In this document: positions 44,549 to 57,317 of the stretch, one piece after another | How positions within the stretch are numbered: the first letter of the stretch is position 1 | How the letters are laid out: every line of letters starts with the position of its first letter | Assembly: GCF_021287045.1 (NCBI RefSeq) | Contig: NZ_JAJTBG010000011.1 | Coordinates: 62,001-126,000, forward strand | Source of the DNA: Oryzomicrobium sp. | GTDB taxonomy: Bacteria; Pseudomonadota; Gammaproteobacteria; Burkholderiales; Rhodocyclaceae | Direction: 5' to 3' | Length of the DNA: 64,000 nucleotides | Made by a program: the position numbers and the translations under genes | Notes under the pieces: model-generated | Seen by the model: only the letters and a program-made list of their open reading frames with translations | Told to the model about the DNA's origin: nothing | Databases searched by the model: none

Positions 44549-45277
44549 ATGCGGGCCTACAGCGAAAAACCGATGACATCCTCCGTTTCTACCGAGCATG
44601 AGCGCCGCCAAGGCGACAGCCACGTTTCCGCTGGCGGCGGACGGGAGGCGGGGCTCCAGGCTTTGCAGGCCAAGGCCGATGGGAGCCTGGCGGTAAGGCA
44701 GCTGGCCGCCCTCCAGCCGGATGGGGTGTCGCAGCGCCAGGCCGAAGAAGAGGACGAGGCCCCTATGCAGGCCAAGACCGCCCAGTTGCAGGCCGACGAC
44801 GAGGAGCCGCTGCAGGGCCGCTTCGATCCGCTGCAACGGGTGGCGGCGGACGAGGACGAGGTCCAGCGCAAGGCGGCTACGGGCGCCAGTCAGGCCCCCG
44901 TAGCTACAGGTGCCGCCGGCAGGAATGAGACGGGGCTGCCCGATTCCCTGAAAACGGGCATCGAGGCCCTGTCCGGCATTTCCCTGGATTCGGTGCGGGT
45001 GCATTACAACTCCTCCCAGCCGGCCCAGCTCAATGCCTTGGCCTACGCGCAGGGCAGCGACATCCACGTCGCCCCGGGCCAGGAGCGCCACCTGCCCCAC
45101 GAGGCTTGGCACGTGGTGCAGCAGGCCCAGGGGCGGGTGAGCCCCACCCTGCACACCGGCGGCGTACCCGTGAATGACGAGGTGGCCCTGGAACAGGAGG
45201 CCGACGCGATGGGCGGGCGGGCCAGCCAATACAAGGGGCCGGCCGTGCAAGCGAAGCGGGGCGGGCAGGACCGGTGA
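44549..45277 (+). CDS. DUF4157 (eCIS core domain) protein, possible effector
   Basis: 242 residues. The N-terminal ~130 residues are hydrophilic and acidic with repeated Gln-containing motifs (LQALQAK, MQAK, PLQR, VQRKAA). A DUF4157 domain follows (about 135-225): [52 protein letters not shown]184-E-A-W-H188 is a zincin-type HExxH, so peptidase activity is possible. DUF4157 proteins are strongly associated with eCIS loci and often carry toxins; no toxin domain is attached after the core here, just ~20 residues (VQAKRG). GGAG precedes the ATG. It is the last gene of the locus. Confidence 0.82.
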   Translation: MRAYSEKPMTSSVSTEHERRQGDSHVSAGGGREAGLQALQAKADGSLAVRQLAALQPDGVSQRQAEEEDEAPMQAKTAQLQADDEEPLQGRFDPLQRVAADEDEVQRKAATGASQAPVATGAAGRNETGLPDSLKTGIEALSGISLDSVRVHYNSSQPAQLNALAYAQGSDIHVAPGQERHLPHEAWHVVQQAQGRVSPTLHTGGVPVNDEVALEQEADAMGGRASQYKGPAVQAKRGGQDR

Positions 45278-45314
45278 TCCGGAAACCCACGGGCCTCGGC
45301 CGCGAATGAAAAAA

Positions 45315-45337
45315 GGCAGGGGATCCCCTGCCGTTTT
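45315..45337. terminator. Bidirectional terminator between eCIS locus and pstB
   Basis: Perfect hairpin GGCAGGGGATCCCCTGCC (45315-45332) with A-tract before and T-tract after, so it can end transcripts of the DUF4157 gene and of the convergent pstB. Confidence 0.9.
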
Positions 45338-45358
45338 GCTGGGCGATGACGCGTTTTC

Positions 45359-46156
45359 TCAGCCGTAGCGCCCGGTGATGTAATCCTCGGTTTCCTTGCG
45401 CGACGGCTTGACGAAGATTTCGTCGGTGACGCCGAACTCGATCAGCTCGCCCAGGTACATGTAGGCGGTGAAGTCGGAAATCCGCGCCGCCTGCTGCATG
45501 TTGTGGGTGACGATGACGATGGTGAAGTCGTCCTTCAGCTCGCCCACCAGTTCCTCGATCCGGGCGGTGGAGATGGGGTCGAGGGCTGAGGTCGGTTCGT
45601 CGAGCAGCAGCACCTCGGGCTTCACGGCGATGCCCCGGGCGATGCACAGGCGTTGTTGCTGGCCGCCGGACAGGCTCATGCCGCTCTGGCTCAGCTTGTC
45701 CTTCACCTCGTCCCACAGGGCGGCCTTGCGTAGTGCCCATTCCACCCGGTCCGCCAGGTCGGCCTTGCCCAGGCGCTCGTGCAGGCCGACGCCGAAGGCG
45801 ATATTGTCGTAGATCGACATGGGGAAGGGGGTGGGCTTCTGGAACACCATGCCCACCTTGGCGCGCAGCGAGGCCACGTCCACCTTGGGGTCGAGCAGGT
45901 CGATGCCCTTGAACATCAGGGTGCCTTCGGCGCGCTGCTCGGGGTAGAGGTCGTACATGCGGTTGATGGTCCGCAGCAGAGTGGACTTGCCGCAGCCGGA
46001 CGGGCCGATGAAGGCGGTGACCTTGTTCTTGGCGATGTCGAAGGTCACGTTCTTCAGGGCGTGGTACTTCCCGTAGTAGAAGTTGAAATCCTTGAACTGG
46101 ATCTGCGGGACGTGTTTTTGCGAGTCGGTAGTGGTTTGCACGGTCTGGATTCCCAA
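45359..46156 (-). CDS. pstB: Phosphate ABC transporter ATP-binding protein PstB
   Basis: 265-residue ATPase that powers high-affinity phosphate uptake. Walker [10 protein letters not shown], the PstB-typical [16 protein letters not shown], signature [16 protein letters not shown] and Walker [13 protein letters not shown] are all visible. The C-terminus ([33 protein letters not shown]) is characteristic of PstB. It follows pstA by 6 nt. No phoU follows within view; the terminator comes next. Confidence 0.97.
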   Translation of the reverse strand: MGIQTVQTTTDSQKHVPQIQFKDFNFYYGKYHALKNVTFDIAKNKVTAFIGPSGCGKSTLLRTINRMYDLYPEQRAEGTLMFKGIDLLDPKVDVASLRAKVGMVFQKPTPFPMSIYDNIAFGVGLHERLGKADLADRVEWALRKAALWDEVKDKLSQSGMSLSGGQQQRLCIARGIAVKPEVLLLDEPTSALDPISTARIEELVGELKDDFTIVIVTHNMQQAARISDFTAYMYLGELIEFGVTDEIFVKPSRKETEDYITGRYG

Positions 46157-46162
46157 AACGAC

Positions 46163-47005
46163 TTAGTTAGTCTTTTCGGCGCGGAAAACCACCCGCGCGA
46201 GGATGTTCAACAGCAGGACGCCGACGGTGATGAGCAGCACGCCGGCCCAGGCCAGGCGCTGCCAGTCCTCGAAGGGACTCATGGCGAACTTGAAGATGGT
46301 CACCGGCAGGTTGGCGATGGGCGCGTTCAGGTCCAGGCTCCAGAACTGGTTGGAGAGCGAGGTGAACAGCAGCGGCGCGGTTTCGCCGGAGATGCGCGCG
46401 ATCGCCAGCAGCACGCCGGTGACGATGCCGGAACGGGCCGCCCGCAGCGTGATGCGGCGGATCACCACGTTCTTCGGTGCCCCCAGGGCGAAGGCCGCCT
46501 CGCGTAGGGAGTTGGGCACCAGTTGCAGCATGTTCTCGGTGGTGCGCACCACGATGGGCAGCACCAGCAGCGCCAGGGCGACGCCGCCGGACCAGGCGGA
46601 GAACTTGCCGGTGTGGGCCACCACCAGGGCATAGACGAACAGGCCGATGACGATGGACGGCGCCGACAGCAGCAGGTCGTTGACGAAGCGGGTGACCCGG
46701 CCGAGCAGGGTGTGGCGGCCGTATTCGCACAGATAGATGCCGGCCAGGATGCCGATCGGCGTGCCGATCGCGGTGCCCAGCACGACCAGGATCAGGCTGC
46801 CGACGATGGCGTTGAGCAGGCCGCCTTCTTCCGCGCCCGGCGGGGGCGTCATCTGGGTGAACAGGTCGAGGGAGAGGGCGCTGAAGCCCAGGTCCAGCAC
46901 CGTCCACAAGATCCAGGTCAGCCAGAACACGCCGAAGGCCATGGCCGACAGGGAGAGTCCGAGGGCCAGACCGTTGATGGCTTTGCGTTTGACGTAGAGA
47001 TTCAT
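46163..47005 (-). CDS. pstA: Phosphate ABC transporter permease PstA
   Basis: 280-residue inner-membrane permease with about six helices ([45 protein letters not shown]). The cytoplasmic EAA-like loop is [25 protein letters not shown]. The start [10 protein letters not shown] was chosen because AGGGGAA lies 8 nt before it; an ATG five codons upstream is possible. It partners PstC in the channel. Confidence 0.95.
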   Translation of the reverse strand: MNLYVKRKAINGLALGLSLSAMAFGVFWLTWILWTVLDLGFSALSLDLFTQMTPPPGAEEGGLLNAIVGSLILVVLGTAIGTPIGILAGIYLCEYGRHTLLGRVTRFVNDLLLSAPSIVIGLFVYALVVAHTGKFSAWSGGVALALLVLPIVVRTTENMLQLVPNSLREAAFALGAPKNVVIRRITLRAARSGIVTGVLLAIARISGETAPLLFTSLSNQFWSLDLNAPIANLPVTIFKFAMSPFEDWQRLAWAGVLLITVGVLLLNILARVVFRAEKTN

Positions 47006-47016
47006 GGCCGTTCCCC

Positions 47017-48021
47017 TCATTTCTTGCCTTCACCCACGGCCAGGCGCATCAGCAGCAGCTTGGAGAGGATGAGGACGATCAGGGTGATGACGAAGAGGAT
47101 CAGGCCCAGCTCCATCAGGGACGAGGTGTGCAGGCCGGGGGAGGCCTCGGCGAACTCGTTGGCCAGGGCAGAGGTGATGCTGTTGCCCGGCATGAACAGG
47201 GACGGCGAGGTGAGGAAGTTGGTGTTGCCGATGATGAAGGTCACCGCCATGGTCTCGCCCAGGGCGCGGCCCAGGCCGAGCATGACGCCGCCGATGACGC
47301 CGGACTTGGTGTAGGGCAGGACCACGCGCCAGATCACTTCCCAGGTGGTGCAACCCAGGCCGTAGGCCGATTCCTTGAGCATGGTCGGGGTCAGCTCGAA
47401 GACGTCGCGCATCACCGAGGCGATGTAGGGAATGATCATGATCGCCAGGATGATGCCGGCGCTGAGCAGGCCGATGCCTAGGGACGGGCCGGAAAAGAGC
47501 GGGCCGATCAGGGGCAGCACCCCCAGGGTCTTGGCGATCAGGGGCTGGACGTGGGTGGCGAAGAGGGGGGCGAAGACCAGCAGGCCCCACATGCCGAAAA
47601 CGATGCTGGGAATGGCGGCGAGCAGCTCGACGGCGGTGCCCAGGGGGCGGCGCAACCAGACCGGTGACAGTTCGGTGAGGAACAGGGCGATGCCGAAGCT
47701 GACGGGAACGGCGATCACCAGGGCGATCAGGGAGGTCACCAGGGTGCCGTACATGGGCACCAGGGCGCCGAAGCGCTCGGCCGGCGGGTTCCACTCGGTG
47801 CTGACCAGGAAACGGGCGCCGAAGGTTTCGATGCTGGGCCAGGAGGCCACGGCCAGGGCGATGATGATGCCGGCCAGCAAGGCCAGGGCAAGGAAAGCGA
47901 AGCCGCGGGCCATGCCGGCGAAGACCAGGTCGCCGAACTTGCTGTGCGGCTTGCGCTGCAACTCGGGTGACTCGAGGGCGGCGGTAGAGAATGCCGCGGC
48001 GGGATTGGCTGGCTGACTCAT
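47017..48021 (-). CDS. pstC: Phosphate ABC transporter permease PstC
   Basis: 334-residue permease. An unusually long hydrophilic N-terminus (about 45 residues) precedes the first helix ([19 protein letters not shown]). Family-typical stretches include [43 protein letters not shown] and [17 protein letters not shown]. It lies 11 nt before pstA and is separated from pstS by a strong hairpin. Confidence 0.96.
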   Translation of the reverse strand: MSQPANPAAAFSTAALESPELQRKPHSKFGDLVFAGMARGFAFLALALLAGIIIALAVASWPSIETFGARFLVSTEWNPPAERFGALVPMYGTLVTSLIALVIAVPVSFGIALFLTELSPVWLRRPLGTAVELLAAIPSIVFGMWGLLVFAPLFATHVQPLIAKTLGVLPLIGPLFSGPSLGIGLLSAGIILAIMIIPYIASVMRDVFELTPTMLKESAYGLGCTTWEVIWRVVLPYTKSGVIGGVMLGLGRALGETMAVTFIIGNTNFLTSPSLFMPGNSITSALANEFAEASPGLHTSSLMELGLILFVITLIVLILSKLLLMRLAVGEGKK

Positions 48022-48041
48022 GGGAAGGGGCTCGTGTATGA

Positions 48042-48073
48042 ACGGCGTTGGGGGCCGCAGCCCCCAACGCCGT
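48042..48073. promoter_or_regulatory. pstS-pstC intercistronic hairpin
   Basis: Perfect 14-nt arms (48042-48055 and 48060-48073) with a 4-nt loop, without a T-run in the direction of transcription. It probably stabilises the pstS message and lowers readthrough into pstC, so that the binding protein is made in excess. Confidence 0.75.
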
Positions 48074-48093
48074 ATCGCCGATGGGGGGGCGGA

Positions 48094-49134
<1,041 letters not shown>

Positions 49135-49179
49135 GGATGCTCCGTGTGTGGGATGACCCGTGCAAAGTAGTCTGGAATT

Positions 49180-49197
49180 GTTACAGCGCTATTGCAA
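49180..49197 (-). promoter_or_regulatory. Possible Pho box for pstS
   Basis: On the minus strand TTGCAAT-AGCG-CTGTAAC: the second heptamer fits the PhoB consensus fully, the first fits only at four or five positions. A weak -10 (TACTTT) would follow after 10 nt. Confidence 0.35.
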
Positions 49198-49626
49198 ATC
49201 CGAGACATGCCCGGGCGAAGAAACCCGTGCCGTGACGTAGTGCCGCTTTTCCACGGCGAGGTCAAACCCTTGCCGGATGGGGGTTTCCGGAGCATGGGCG
49301 GCAAAGGCGGGCGAGGCGGTGGCGCCAGTCAGTAAATTTCACTGAACCTGACGCGGGGCTGAGGTCTGGGCCGATCTGGCCCAGTGGGCAGCCAGCCGGG
49401 GGGCGTTTCCCGGTCTCGGCTTCGCGCTGCCTGAAGATTGCCCCGAACCGCGCCGCGGCGCCTGCCCACCGGCCATTGCCGGCGACTCGCCGGTTTTCGT
49501 GACGCCGTCGTGGCGGGTCCCGCCGCCGCGGACGGGCCGGCGTGCCGGCTGCCGGAAGCGCCGGAGCGTGGGTTTGCCGCTTGGCGGTGCCGTCATCCTG
49601 CCGTCACCTACATCGCGGTTTCATGA

Positions 49627-49660
49627 CTGTAATGCGGCTATAACTTTCGACTTAGATAAT
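49627..49660 (+). promoter_or_regulatory. PhoB-type promoter of the chemosensory operon
   Basis: CTGTAAT-GCGG-CTATAAC (49627-49644) fits the Pho box (two heptamers with 11-bp period; 7/7 and 6/7 positions by the degenerate consensus). A -10 element GATAAT lies at 49655-49660 after exactly 10 nt, the spacing known for PhoB-activated promoters where the box replaces the -35. The start codon of the operon lies about 98 nt further on. Confidence 0.6.
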
Positions 49661-49757
49661 CCCGCCCGTTCTCCCGGCCATGTCCGGAATCCCCCGCAGC
49701 AGGCCTTATCGGGCCGCCGGCGGGGCCTCGCTTACCACCTCAGGCGGGTATCTCAAG

Positions 49758-52169
49758 ATGACTATTCGAAGCCGCATCATATTGCTGGTTGCCCTGACGT
49801 TCGTCGCCCTGTCCCTGATCGGCGGCTATTCGGTGATCCAGTCCCGGTCCAACGCCAGGGAAGTGCGGGGCGTCACCGAAGGCGTGGTGACCAGCGCCCT
49901 GGCCTCGGCCGACCTGGTGTCGCTGCTCAAGGAAGTGCAGCTCACCACCATGGCCCTGGTGTCCGCCCCGGACACCACCATCGCCGCCCAGGCCCGCGAC
50001 AAGCTGCTCAAGCAGCAACTGCAACTCAAGGAAAGCCTCGACTTCCAGGCCCACCAGGCCACGGGCAGCGCCCAGACCGGCCTGGTGGACCAGGCCAAGG
50101 AGAGCCTGGCCAACTACTTCGGCGAGATCGACCAGACCGCCCAGCTCAAGCTTGCCGGCCAGACCTCCCTGGCCGAGGCCAACCTGTTCGCCAACGTGGC
50201 CCAGTACCAGCGCGAGATGGAGCAGATCGTCGATGCCCTGCGCGTCGAGAAGAACCGCTCCAAGGACAGCGCCATCGCCGCCCTGAACGACAGCCTGTCG
50301 AACACGGTCACCACCATTTCCGCCGTCAGCCTGGCCACCATCCTGGCCCTGGGCGTGGTCGGCTACCTGCTCTACCGCCAGGTGGTCCTGCCCATCGGCC
50401 GCATGCAGGCGATGATGAGCGAGATCGCCGACAGCCAGGACTTCAGCCGCCGTCTGCCGGTGGGGGGCAAGGACGAGATCGGTCGCTCGATCGGTGCCTT
50501 CAACGTGATGGTCGCCAAGATCGAGGAAAGCTCCGGCCTGCTGCGCCAGAAGACCACCGACATCCAGACCATGTTGCAGCACATGCCCCAGGGCATCCTG
50601 ACCATCGCTGCCGGCAACCGGGTCCATCCGGAATACTCGGCCTTCCTCGAAAGCATCCTGGAAACCGCCGACATCGCCGGCCGAGACGTCATGGAACTGG
50701 TGTTCGCCGACACCGACCTGGGGGCCGATGCCCTGTCCCAGGTGGAGGCCGCCGTCGGCGCCTGCATCGGCGAGGACGCCATGAACTTCGAGTTCAACGC
50801 CCACCTGCTGGTCGGCGAGATCGAGAAGCGGCTGGCCGGCGGCCGGACCAAGGTGCTCGACCTCAACTGGTCGCCGATCGTGGACGACAACAACACGGTG
50901 GTCCGCCTGCTGCTGTGCGTGCGCGATGTCACCGAACTGCGCCGCCTGGCCGCCGAGGCCCGGGAGCAGAAGCGCGAGCTGGAGCTGATCGGCGAAATCC
51001 TCGCCGTCAGCCAGGAGAAGTTCCACGAGTTCATCGCCGGCGCCCTCAAGTTCATCGACGAGAACGAGCAGCTGATCCGCGCCACGCCCAAGCAGGACGC
51101 CGACGTGGTCGCCCAGCTGTTCCGCAACATGCACACCATCAAGGGCAACGCCCGCACCTACGGCCTGCGCCACCTGACCAACACGGTGCACGGGGCCGAG
51201 CAGATCTACGACGAGCTGCGCAAGCCGCGCCCCACCGTGGCCTGGGATTCGGCCGCCCTGCTGGAGCAACTGGCAGCGGTGCGAGCCGAGGTGGAGCAGT
51301 ACGCCAAGATCAACGAGGTCAGCCTGGGCCGTAAGGGCCCCGGGCGGCGCGGCGGCGAGCGCTACCTGCTGGTGGACCGGGAGCAGATCCAGGAAACCCT
51401 GCACCGCCTGGAAAAGGTCAATCCGGGCAACCTGCACGAGCTGGTGGCGGCCCGGGACCAGGTGCAGCGCGTGCTGCGCCTGCTCGGCACCGAATCCGTG
51501 GCCCAGATCCTCTCCGGAGTGTTCGATTCCCTGCCTTCCCTGGCCAAGGAGCTGGGCAAGGTGGCACCGGTGGTGAGCATCGAGGACAACGGCTACTTCC
51601 TGCACAACCAGGTGTCCGGCGCCCTCAAGAACGTGTTCATGCACCTGGTGCGCAACGCCATGGACCACGGTATCGAAACACCCGACGTGCGCCGCGAGTC
51701 CGGCAAACCCGCCGCCGGCGAGATCACCCTGCGCCTGGCCCTGGTCGGGGACGGCCTGCAACTGGCCCTGAGCGACGACGGCCGGGGCCTGGCCCTGGCG
51801 CGCATCCGCCGCATCGCCCTGGACAAGCAACTTATCGGTGCGGACGACGTTCTGAGCGACGAAGAAGTGGCTCAATTGATCTTCCGCCCCGGCTTCTCCA
51901 CGGCCGAGGCGGTCACCGAAGTGTCCGGCCGCGGCGTCGGCATGGATGCGGTGCAAGACCTGATCCGGCGCGAGGGCGGCAAGATCGCCGTGCGCTTCCT
52001 GGACGGGGCCGCCGGAGCCGACTTCCGGCGCTTCGAGACGGTGGTGACCCTGCCCGAGAAGGTTGCCGTGCGCGGCGAGGAAATCGCCGTGACGGCCGAT
52101 GCGCCGGCCGGCAGCGAGGACGGGGCGGCGGCCGGCGGCTCGGCGGATGTCGCCCGTGCCATCGCCTGA
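49758..52169 (+). CDS. Membrane sensor/CheA-like hybrid kinase (HAMP-PAS-Hpt-HATPase, no CheW domain)
   Basis: 803 residues. Layout: TM1 (IILLVALTFVALSLIGGY), a periplasmic helical sensor of about 165 residues, TM2 (AVSLATILALGVVGYLLY), HAMP (PIGRMQAMMSEIADSQ), a PAS-like region (TTDIQTMLQHMPQGILTIAAGN to about 410), an Hpt domain with His459 (NMHTIKGNARTYGLRH), then a CheA-type ATPase domain (FMHLVRNAMDHGIE, LALSDDGRGLAL, VSGRGVGMDAV). The CheA P5/CheW-binding domain and the dimerisation bundle are not evident, and Hpt follows the sensor instead of leading the protein. It thus looks like a receptor and CheA merged into one chain. MTIRSR is the chosen start; a longer reading begins at 49680. 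The downstream genes supply CheY and CheX partners. Confidence 0.8.
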   Translation: MTIRSRIILLVALTFVALSLIGGYSVIQSRSNAREVRGVTEGVVTSALASADLVSLLKEVQLTTMALVSAPDTTIAAQARDKLLKQQLQLKESLDFQAHQATGSAQTGLVDQAKESLANYFGEIDQTAQLKLAGQTSLAEANLFANVAQYQREMEQIVDALRVEKNRSKDSAIAALNDSLSNTVTTISAVSLATILALGVVGYLLYRQVVLPIGRMQAMMSEIADSQDFSRRLPVGGKDEIGRSIGAFNVMVAKIEESSGLLRQKTTDIQTMLQHMPQGILTIAAGNRVHPEYSAFLESILETADIAGRDVMELVFADTDLGADALSQVEAAVGACIGEDAMNFEFNAHLLVGEIEKRLAGGRTKVLDLNWSPIVDDNNTVVRLLLCVRDVTELRRLAAEAREQKRELELIGEILAVSQEKFHEFIAGALKFIDENEQLIRATPKQDADVVAQLFRNMHTIKGNARTYGLRHLTNTVHGAEQIYDELRKPRPTVAWDSAALLEQLAAVRAEVEQYAKINEVSLGRKGPGRRGGERYLLVDREQIQETLHRLEKVNPGNLHELVAARDQVQRVLRLLGTESVAQILSGVFDSLPSLAKELGKVAPVVSIEDNGYFLHNQVSGALKNVFMHLVRNAMDHGIETPDVRRESGKPAAGEITLRLALVGDGLQLALSDDGRGLALARIRRIALDKQLIGADDVLSDEEVAQLIFRPGFSTAEAVTEVSGRGVGMDAVQDLIRREGGKIAVRFLDGAAGADFRRFETVVTLPEKVAVRGEEIAVTADAPAGSEDGAAAGGSADVARAIA

Positions 52170-52188
52170 GGCCGGAGGACCGCCCAGC

Positions 52189-53166
52189 GTGGATACCCGG
52201 ACCCAGGTGGCCAGCAAGATGCTGGTGCTCGACGACGCGGGCACCTATGTGAATAGCCTCAAGGCCTTCTGCGAGGAATGCGCCCTCCTGGGCATCCGCC
52301 CCAACGTGGCCGGCAACGGCGACGTGATGGCGGTGCTGCGCGCCAACGTGGACTTGGGCGGCATCCTGCTCTACGAGAACTACGGCGGCCGGCCGGGCAA
52401 CGGCCTGGTCATGGCCCGGGAGATCCACGCCCTGCGCCCCGAGCTGCCCATCTTCCTGCGCCGCGACGCCGTCTCCAGCGTCGCCGGCCTGGGGGAGCGC
52501 GACGCGGCCATGTTCCGCTGCGCCTACACCCTGGCGACCCTGCAACAGCTGCGGGAGTCCCTGGACGCCTCGATCTTCAGCCGGATCTACCCCAACGCCC
52601 TGGTGCGGGGCATCGCCGAGATCACCCGGGCCTCTTTGGAAAGCCTCTTCCACGGCTGCGAGGTGGATGCCGAGACCCCCTACCTGGTCAAGGACCGCAT
52701 CATCTACGGCGAGGTGTTCACCCTGATCGCCATCGAGAGCCACTGGTGCCGGGGCTACATGATGCTGCAATCGTCCGAGGGCAGCGTGCTCGACCTGTTG
52801 CGCGGCCGGCCAGGCGGCGGGGACGGGCTCACCTTCCGCGATCTCAACGGCACCCTGGGCGAGGCCACCAACCTGATCTGGGGCGCCTTCAAGAACCGCT
52901 ACGTCGGCCACGGCACGGCGGCCTCCGCGCCGCTCCAGACCCAGGTGCCCATCGTCATCAACCACCAGCGCCGCTACATCTCCTTCGGCTCGGACGATCC
53001 CCAGCTGTGCCTGAAATACACCCTGCGGCTGCGGCAGTCCCCGGACGGCCCGGGCGTGCCGGTCTACCAGCGCTTCGTCTTCAACCTGGACTGGTCCCCG
53101 GACGAGTTCAGCGAAAACCCCACGGTGGAGTCCTTCGTCGAGTCCGGCGAATTGGAACTCTTCTGA
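52189..53166 (+). CDS. Pseudo-receiver fused to CheX-type phosphatase domain
   Basis: 325 residues, GTG start with GGAGG 10 nt upstream. The N-terminal ~120 residues follow the receiver fold (KMLVLDDAGTYVNSLKAFC, then GGILLYENYGG, then ELPIFLRRD). The position of the phosphoacceptor Asp is taken by Glu63, so it is probably not phosphorylated and may mimic the active state. The C-terminal ~190 residues look like CheX: E225-A-T-N228 in LNGTLGEATNLIWGAFKN is the ExxN catalytic motif of CheC/CheX phosphatases. The last residues, GELELF, resemble the tail of the second CheX of the operon. It lies 19 nt after the kinase gene. Confidence 0.72.
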   Translation: MDTRTQVASKMLVLDDAGTYVNSLKAFCEECALLGIRPNVAGNGDVMAVLRANVDLGGILLYENYGGRPGNGLVMAREIHALRPELPIFLRRDAVSSVAGLGERDAAMFRCAYTLATLQQLRESLDASIFSRIYPNALVRGIAEITRASLESLFHGCEVDAETPYLVKDRIIYGEVFTLIAIESHWCRGYMMLQSSEGSVLDLLRGRPGGGDGLTFRDLNGTLGEATNLIWGAFKNRYVGHGTAASAPLQTQVPIVINHQRRYISFGSDDPQLCLKYTLRLRQSPDGPGVPVYQRFVFNLDWSPDEFSENPTVESFVESGELELF

Positions 53167-53223
53167 CCCCGCGTTCGATCTTTTTTCCCCTTCCCGTTTG
53201 ATAACCAATAACAAGGAGTTCCC

Positions 53224-53589
53224 ATGGCCCAGGTTCTGGTCGTCGATGATTCCAGCACGGTGCGTAACGAGGTCTGCGATTTCCTCAAGAACAACGGCCT
53301 CGCCGTCACGGCAGCGGTGGACGGCAACGACGGGCTGGCCAAGCTCAAGGCCGACCCCGCCATCAAGCTGGTGTTGAGCGATGTGAACATGCCCAACATG
53401 GACGGCCTGACCATGGTCGAGAAGATCCGCGGCGACCTGAAGAACGCGGCGGTCAACGTCATCATGCTCACCACCGAGAACAGCCCGGCGATGAAGGAGC
53501 GGGGCAAGGCGGCCGGCATCAAGGGGTGGATCGTCAAACCGTTCAACGGCGCCGCCGTGATCGCCACCCTGAAGAAGCTGGTGGCCTGA
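53224..53589 (+). CDS. CheY-like single-domain response regulator
   Basis: 121 residues, a complete receiver: acidic pocket D8-D9, phosphoacceptor D53 (VLSDVNMPNMDG), switch Thr in MLTTENS and Lys105 in IVKPF. No output domain is attached. AAGGAG precedes the ATG. It is the likely phosphoryl acceptor from the Hpt of the upstream kinase and substrate of the CheX phosphatases. The target (flagellar motor, pili or enzyme) cannot be read from the sequence. Confidence 0.9.
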   Translation: MAQVLVVDDSSTVRNEVCDFLKNNGLAVTAAVDGNDGLAKLKADPAIKLVLSDVNMPNMDGLTMVEKIRGDLKNAAVNVIMLTTENSPAMKERGKAAGIKGWIVKPFNGAAVIATLKKLVA

Positions 53590-53592
53590 TCG

Positions 53593-54386
<794 letters not shown>

Positions 54387-54390
<4 letters not shown>

Positions 54391-54977
54391 TCACCACCGA
54401 AGCCATCGCCTCCGTCCAGTGGCTGTTCGACAAGGCCATCCGGGAAAATGCCGGGGCCGGCGCCGCCTGCGAGGTAACCGTTTCTCCCGGCCTGGGGCCG
54501 GCCATGGCGGACGATGCCCGCCGCCACCTGGTGGTGATCGGCATCTCGTCCTACCTGTTCCGCATGGTCGTCCTGTTCGACTTCGACGCGGCCCCCAGGA
54601 CCCTGGACTATCTGTCCCGCCGTGCCGGCGGCGAGCCGGGGGCGCTCCAGGGGCAACTGCTCGCCGACGCCTACGGCGAGCTGGTGAACATGATCTGCGG
54701 CGCGGCCAAGCGGACCTTGCACGAGGTCTTTCCCCACACCGGCCTGTCCACCCCGTTCACCCTGGAAAGCTCCTGCGCCCGCTACGTTTGCGCCCTGGAC
54801 CCGGCCCACAGCCTGACCTTCGCGGTGAATATCGGCGATCAGGGCGACGGCCAGCTCGGCTTCCGCATGACCGTCTGCCTGTGCGTGGCCCCGGGCACCA
54901 CCCTGGACTTCACTGTGGCGCGCACCGCCCCCGCCGATGCGTCGTCCGATTCCTGCGGCGAGATCGAATTCTTCTGA
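54387..54977 (+). CDS. CheX-like phosphatase domain protein
   Basis: 196 residues. E98-L-V-N101 in DAYGELVNMICGAAKRTL is the ExxN motif of CheX/CheC-type CheY phosphatases, in the helix expected for it. Beta-strand segments (LVVIGISSYLFRMVVLFDF, SLTFAVNIGDQ, GFRMTVCLCV) surround it. The protein ends GEIEFF, close to the GELELF tail of the pseudo-receiver-CheX protein. It closes the five-gene unit; a GC-rich hairpin without T-run (55001-55022) follows. Confidence 0.75.
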
Positions 54978-55060
54978 TCCGGCGCGGCCTGGACGGCCCT
55001 GGGCTGCGGGCCGGCGCAGCCCCGGGAGACATCGCCCGCATAAATAATTGGCGGGGCGCC
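54978..55060. other. Gap after the chemosensory operon
   Basis: It holds a stem-loop, GGGCTGCG (55001-55008) with CGCAGCCC (55015-55022), that lacks a T-run and so is at best a weak or Rho-assisted terminator. Nothing else is evident before the groES promoter. Confidence 0.5.
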
Positions 55061-55090
55061 CTTGAAAACCCCGGGGGGCGTCCCTATTAT
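55061..55090 (+). promoter_or_regulatory. groESL promoter (sigma70, possibly also sigma32)
   Basis: TTGAAA (55062-55067), exactly 17 nt, TATTAT (55085-55090). The same bases also read CTTGAAA, 14 nt, CCCTATTA, close to the heat-shock sigma32 consensus. The CIRCE operator begins at the last base of the -10. Confidence 0.85.
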
Positions 55091-55116
55091 TAGCACTCGT
55101 CACCGATGAGTGCTAA
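55090..55116. promoter_or_regulatory. CIRCE operator (HrcA binding site)
   Basis: TTAGCACTC, a 9-nt spacer, GAGTGCTAA: a perfect match to the CIRCE consensus. It overlaps the promoter start region of groESL, so HrcA should repress it. Confidence 0.97.
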
Positions 55117-55233
55117 CAGCCTCGCGCCGGCCCTCCCGGTGACCGGCAGCCGCGGCGGGTGCGAGCTTCGCTCCCCGAGTCCGGCGGCTCCCTATTCGTG
55201 TTTATGTCTGCAACTTTGTCAGGAGCCCACTCC

Positions 55234-57212
<1,979 letters not shown>

Positions 57213-57287
57213 CACCGCCCGGCCGTCCAGGACTCGTTCCTGGCGCCCTGCCGGCCGGCCGTTGGCGATTCGCCAGGGGCCGGCCCG

Positions 57288-57317
57288 AAAAACCCCGCAC
57301 TCCGGTGCGGGGTTTTT
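57288..57317 (+). terminator. groESL terminator
   Basis: AAAAA, CCCCGCAC (57293-57300), TCCG loop, GTGCGGGG (57305-57312), TTTTT: perfect stem, T-tract on the plus strand and A-tract on the other. Confidence 0.95.

Larger units (their letters stand above)
49135..49757. other. 623-bp intergenic region between pstS and the chemosensory operon
   Basis: No protein or RNA gene could be supported here, although short open frames exist as usual in GC-rich DNA. It should hold divergent promoters: a weak Pho-like site toward pstS, and a much better Pho box plus -10 toward the plus-strand operon at 49627-49660. A second Pho-like pair (CCGTCAT-N4-CCGTCAC, 49590-49607) lies just upstream of that. Confidence 0.6.

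Noticed and set aside
18794-45277. Prophage or type VI secretion system
   Set aside because: There are no head, portal, terminase, lysis or integrase genes and no TssB/TssC/TssM/ClpV. DUF4255, DUF5908, the CIS tape measure and the AAA+ ATPase identify an eCIS.
49590-49607. Second Pho box as the main promoter element
   Set aside because: The heptamers are good, but no -10 lies 10-11 nt downstream, and it is not in 11-bp register with the better box at 49627.
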